From contig CAJWOB010000140.1 of NCBI GenBank assembly GCA_913043885.1, positions 1 to 6,812 of the forward strand: DNA of 6,812 bases, read 5' to 3'. The position numbers and the translations under genes are program-made. Below are positions 5,360 to 6,812 of the stretch, in pieces (positions within the stretch are counted from its first letter, which is position 1; each line of letters starts with the position of its first letter). The notes under the pieces were generated by a model. The model was not told the DNA's origin. It saw only the letters and a program-made list of their open reading frames with translations, and searched no databases. The DNA comes from an uncultured Spirochaetaceae bacterium. GTDB lineage: Bacteria > Spirochaetota > Spirochaetia > SZUA-6 > Bin103.

Positions 5360-5610
5360 ACCCGTTGCACCTGCTCGACGATATTCACACAATTGTTGGC
5401 GTGGGCGCATCACAACTGATCGGCGACTTCTTCTTCAGCATCGGCGCGCTCACCCCGGAGCAGGTCGACCAGATCCTGGAGCGACAGCGTGAGCTCAAGG
5501 CGCAGGGCGACGACAACATCTTCGGCACTATCGCCATGGATCTGGGGCTTATCGACGAAACGGCCATAGAGCGGTACGTCGAAGAGAACTACGGCGGCGA
5601 GCTGCGCTAG
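5350..5610 (+). CDS. Small stand-alone MshEN-like protein
   Basis: Numbering is from TTG 5350, giving 86 residues. Residues 23-46 (LIGDFFFSIGALTPEQVDQI + LERQ) fit the 24-residue MshEN pattern: hydrophobic pair, G, x2, hydrophobic, x3, G, x6, hydrophobic, x3, L, x2, Q. Residues 57-80 (IFGTIAMDLGLIDETAIERY + VEEN) are a second, degenerate copy with Ala at one Leu position and Asn for the final Gln. In MshE and related type II secretion/type IV pilus ATPases this domain binds c-di-GMP. Here no ATPase follows, and the protein ends after GGELR. A c-di-GMP-responsive adaptor is possible, and so is a decayed non-binding homologue. The start is uncertain: TTG 5350 overlaps the methyltransferase start, while GTG 5401 would give about 70 residues and keep both motifs. 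The enolase-type gene starts 20 bases downstream, so the two may be co-transcribed. Confidence 0.65.
   Translation: MSPNPLHLLDDIHTIVGVGASQLIGDFFFSIGALTPEQVDQILERQRELKAQGDDNIFGTIAMDLGLIDETAIERYVEENYGGELR
5360..5400. promoter_or_regulatory. Divergent intergenic region
   Basis: If the methyltransferase starts at 5359 and the small MshEN-like gene at 5401, this 41-base stretch must hold both promoters or parts of them. It is AT-richer than its surroundings. TTGCAC (5365-5370) and CACAAT (5388-5393), 17 bases apart, are a weak plus-strand -35/-10 match (four of six each). I see no operator repeat. Confidence 0.25.
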
Positions 5611-5630
5611 ACGCGCGCGCGAGCAGTAGC

Positions 5631-6773
5631 GTGCTCATTACCGGCGTTCGCACCTTCCTGGTGAACGCACGTCCCGACGACGACCGGTCCTGGGTCAACT
5701 GGCTATTCGTACGGATCGACACCGACGCCGGCATCCCGGGATATGGGGAATGTTGGGGCTGGCCGCGGGTGACGCAAACCGCCATCGCCGATCTGCAGCC
5801 GCTGCTGCTTGGCCAGGATCCGCGTCAGGTCGCGCGGGTGTGGCAGAAGCTGTACAGCGCCATCGTCAGCCATGGGCATACCGGGGTGGTCGGTGCCGGC
5901 GCGCTTACCGGCATCGAGATGGCGCTCTGGGATATCAGCGGCAAGGCTCTGGGGGTGCCGGTGTGTGCCCTGTTGGGGGGCAAGGTACGGGACCGGGTGC
6001 GGGTATACGGGCATGCGTTCGACGACGAGCGCGCCCGCTACCTCGTCGAAAACGGCTTCACCGCGATGAAGGTGTTCTGTACCCGCGACTGCGTGTCCAG
6101 GATAGCGGCACTGCGCAGTGACTATGGGCACGAGATCGACCTGGTGGTCGACGTGGGTGGCCCACCCTGGCAAACGCCCGCGGACGCCATCGCCCTGGGC
6201 CGGCGGCTCGAACCACACCGACTCCTGTTCTACGAGGATGCGGTCGACTCAACTTCGCTGGACCCGCTGCGCAAGGTTGCTGCGGCGATAGACGTACCGC
6301 TCGCCATCGGCGAGAAGCACGCCTTCGTCCACTCGCTCCTCCCGTTCGTGGAAGAGGGGCTGGTGGATGTGGTGCAGCCGGACAACGGTCGCTTTGGTGG
6401 GCTCCTGCAGATGCAGCGGCTCGCCGTGCTGGCGGACGAGCATGGCGTGTTGATGGCCCCGCATCAGGGCTCCCTAGGGCCGCTCGCCGAGGCCGCTGCG
6501 GTGCAGCTGCTGGCCACCGTGCCCAATTTCCTGATCCACGAGCATCTGGTGGACCACTCCCCGTTTCGACGGGACCTCCTGCGCGGGGCACCGGAGCTGG
6601 TCGATGGCTGCCTGGTGGTGCCGGAGCGACCGGGGCTCGGTGTGGAGCTGAACGAGGATCTGCTCGAGAAACATCCCGGGTCTAGCGGGATGTTCCCGTC
6701 GGCGCCCGACGACGAGGAGGGGTATCAATACCACGCCGCACGGCGGCGGCGGGCCGACTGGCTGGCCGGCTGA
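5631..6773 (+). CDS. Enolase-superfamily enzyme, mandelate racemase/galactonate dehydratase-like
   Basis: This 380-residue protein is the full length of the MR/MLE group. The N-terminal capping domain (1-125) includes GYGECWGW and ALTGIEMALWDISGKALGVP. The barrel follows, with metal ligands D174 (LVVDVGG), E202 (FYEDAVD) and E228 (IGEKHA), the D251...H278 dyad (QPDNGRFGG, MAPHQ) and E304 (IHEH). The dyad and ligand order resemble acid-sugar dehydratases. However, the His two residues after the first ligand in D-galactonate dehydratase is Gly here, and only K147 of a K-x-K motif is seen. The enzyme probably removes a proton next to a carboxylate (dehydration or epimerisation of an acid sugar), with the substrate unknown. 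The start is GTG 5631, matching the family's usual N-terminus (I..VRTFLV), and no strong Shine-Dalgarno is visible. The C-terminal tail (about 345-380) is Arg/Asp-rich and extends past the barrel. Confidence 0.88.
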   Translation: MLITGVRTFLVNARPDDDRSWVNWLFVRIDTDAGIPGYGECWGWPRVTQTAIADLQPLLLGQDPRQVARVWQKLYSAIVSHGHTGVVGAGALTGIEMALWDISGKALGVPVCALLGGKVRDRVRVYGHAFDDERARYLVENGFTAMKVFCTRDCVSRIAALRSDYGHEIDLVVDVGGPPWQTPADAIALGRRLEPHRLLFYEDAVDSTSLDPLRKVAAAIDVPLAIGEKHAFVHSLLPFVEEGLVDVVQPDNGRFGGLLQMQRLAVLADEHGVLMAPHQGSLGPLAEAAAVQLLATVPNFLIHEHLVDHSPFRRDLLRGAPELVDGCLVVPERPGLGVELNEDLLEKHPGSSGMFPSAPDDEEGYQYHAARRRRADWLAG

Positions 6774-6808
6774 GCAGCCGCCGCCCGGACCCTTTGCGTT
6801 AGCGGGTC
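6767..6808 (+). terminator. Possible hairpin(s) after the enolase-type gene
   Basis: CGGCT/AGCCG (6767-6771 and 6776-6780) forms a small stem over the stop codon. GACCC/GGGTC (6788-6792 and 6804-6808), with an inner GC/GC pair around a GTTA loop, forms a second. The window ends four bases later, so no T tract can be seen and a terminator is only a possibility. Confidence 0.25.
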
Positions 6809-6812
6809 GGAG

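Noticed and set aside
5612..5621. Alternating CG tract before the enolase-type gene
   Set aside because: Only ten bases long. No functional claim can be supported.

Overview
The window is GC-rich bacterial DNA with no RNA genes, CRISPR array or recognisable mobile element. It has two parts that do not belong together. Bases 1 to about 636 encode the C-terminal end of a secreted thermolysin-type (M4) metalloprotease with a Gly-rich linker and the start of a CUB-like domain. Its codon use (almost all codons ending in G or C, many AAC and TAC) and architecture recall myxobacteria. From about 711 onward the genes have a different style and I cannot place the organism below 'GC-rich bacterium'. 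The two parts meet tail to tail in about 75 unexplained bases, where both flanking genes are cut. This could be an assembly chimera or a real rearrangement.

From right to left on the minus strand there is a tightly packed co-directional run. It contains a class I SAM-dependent methyltransferase (about 5359-4649), a membrane-anchored SpoIIE/PP2C-type phosphatase (4604-3500, broken), an 81-residue Cys-containing protein (3459-3214), a DUF2807 'head GIN' surface protein (3209-2362, broken), a complete core-type MetE-like methyltransferase (2303-1215) and a second MetE-like copy (from 1211) that loses its homology at about 711. Gaps are 3 to 58 bases, and two junctions show Shine-Dalgarno sequences inside or at the end of the preceding gene. 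An operon is plausible.

Divergent from this run, on the plus strand, lie a small protein with a MshEN-like (c-di-GMP-binding type) motif, ending at 5610, and an enolase-superfamily (mandelate racemase/galactonate dehydratase-like) enzyme at 5631-6773. The last 39 bases hold only a possible hairpin.

The most informative observation is that three single-base-type frame breaks and one in-frame stop fall between 2.9 and 4.45 kb. When these are undone, the DUF2807 protein and the phosphatase read as well-conserved full-length proteins. Either this stretch is decaying or the sequence contains base-calling errors. I see no convincing new multi-gene system. The best candidates for novelty are the stand-alone MshEN-like protein and the tandem MetE-like pair.
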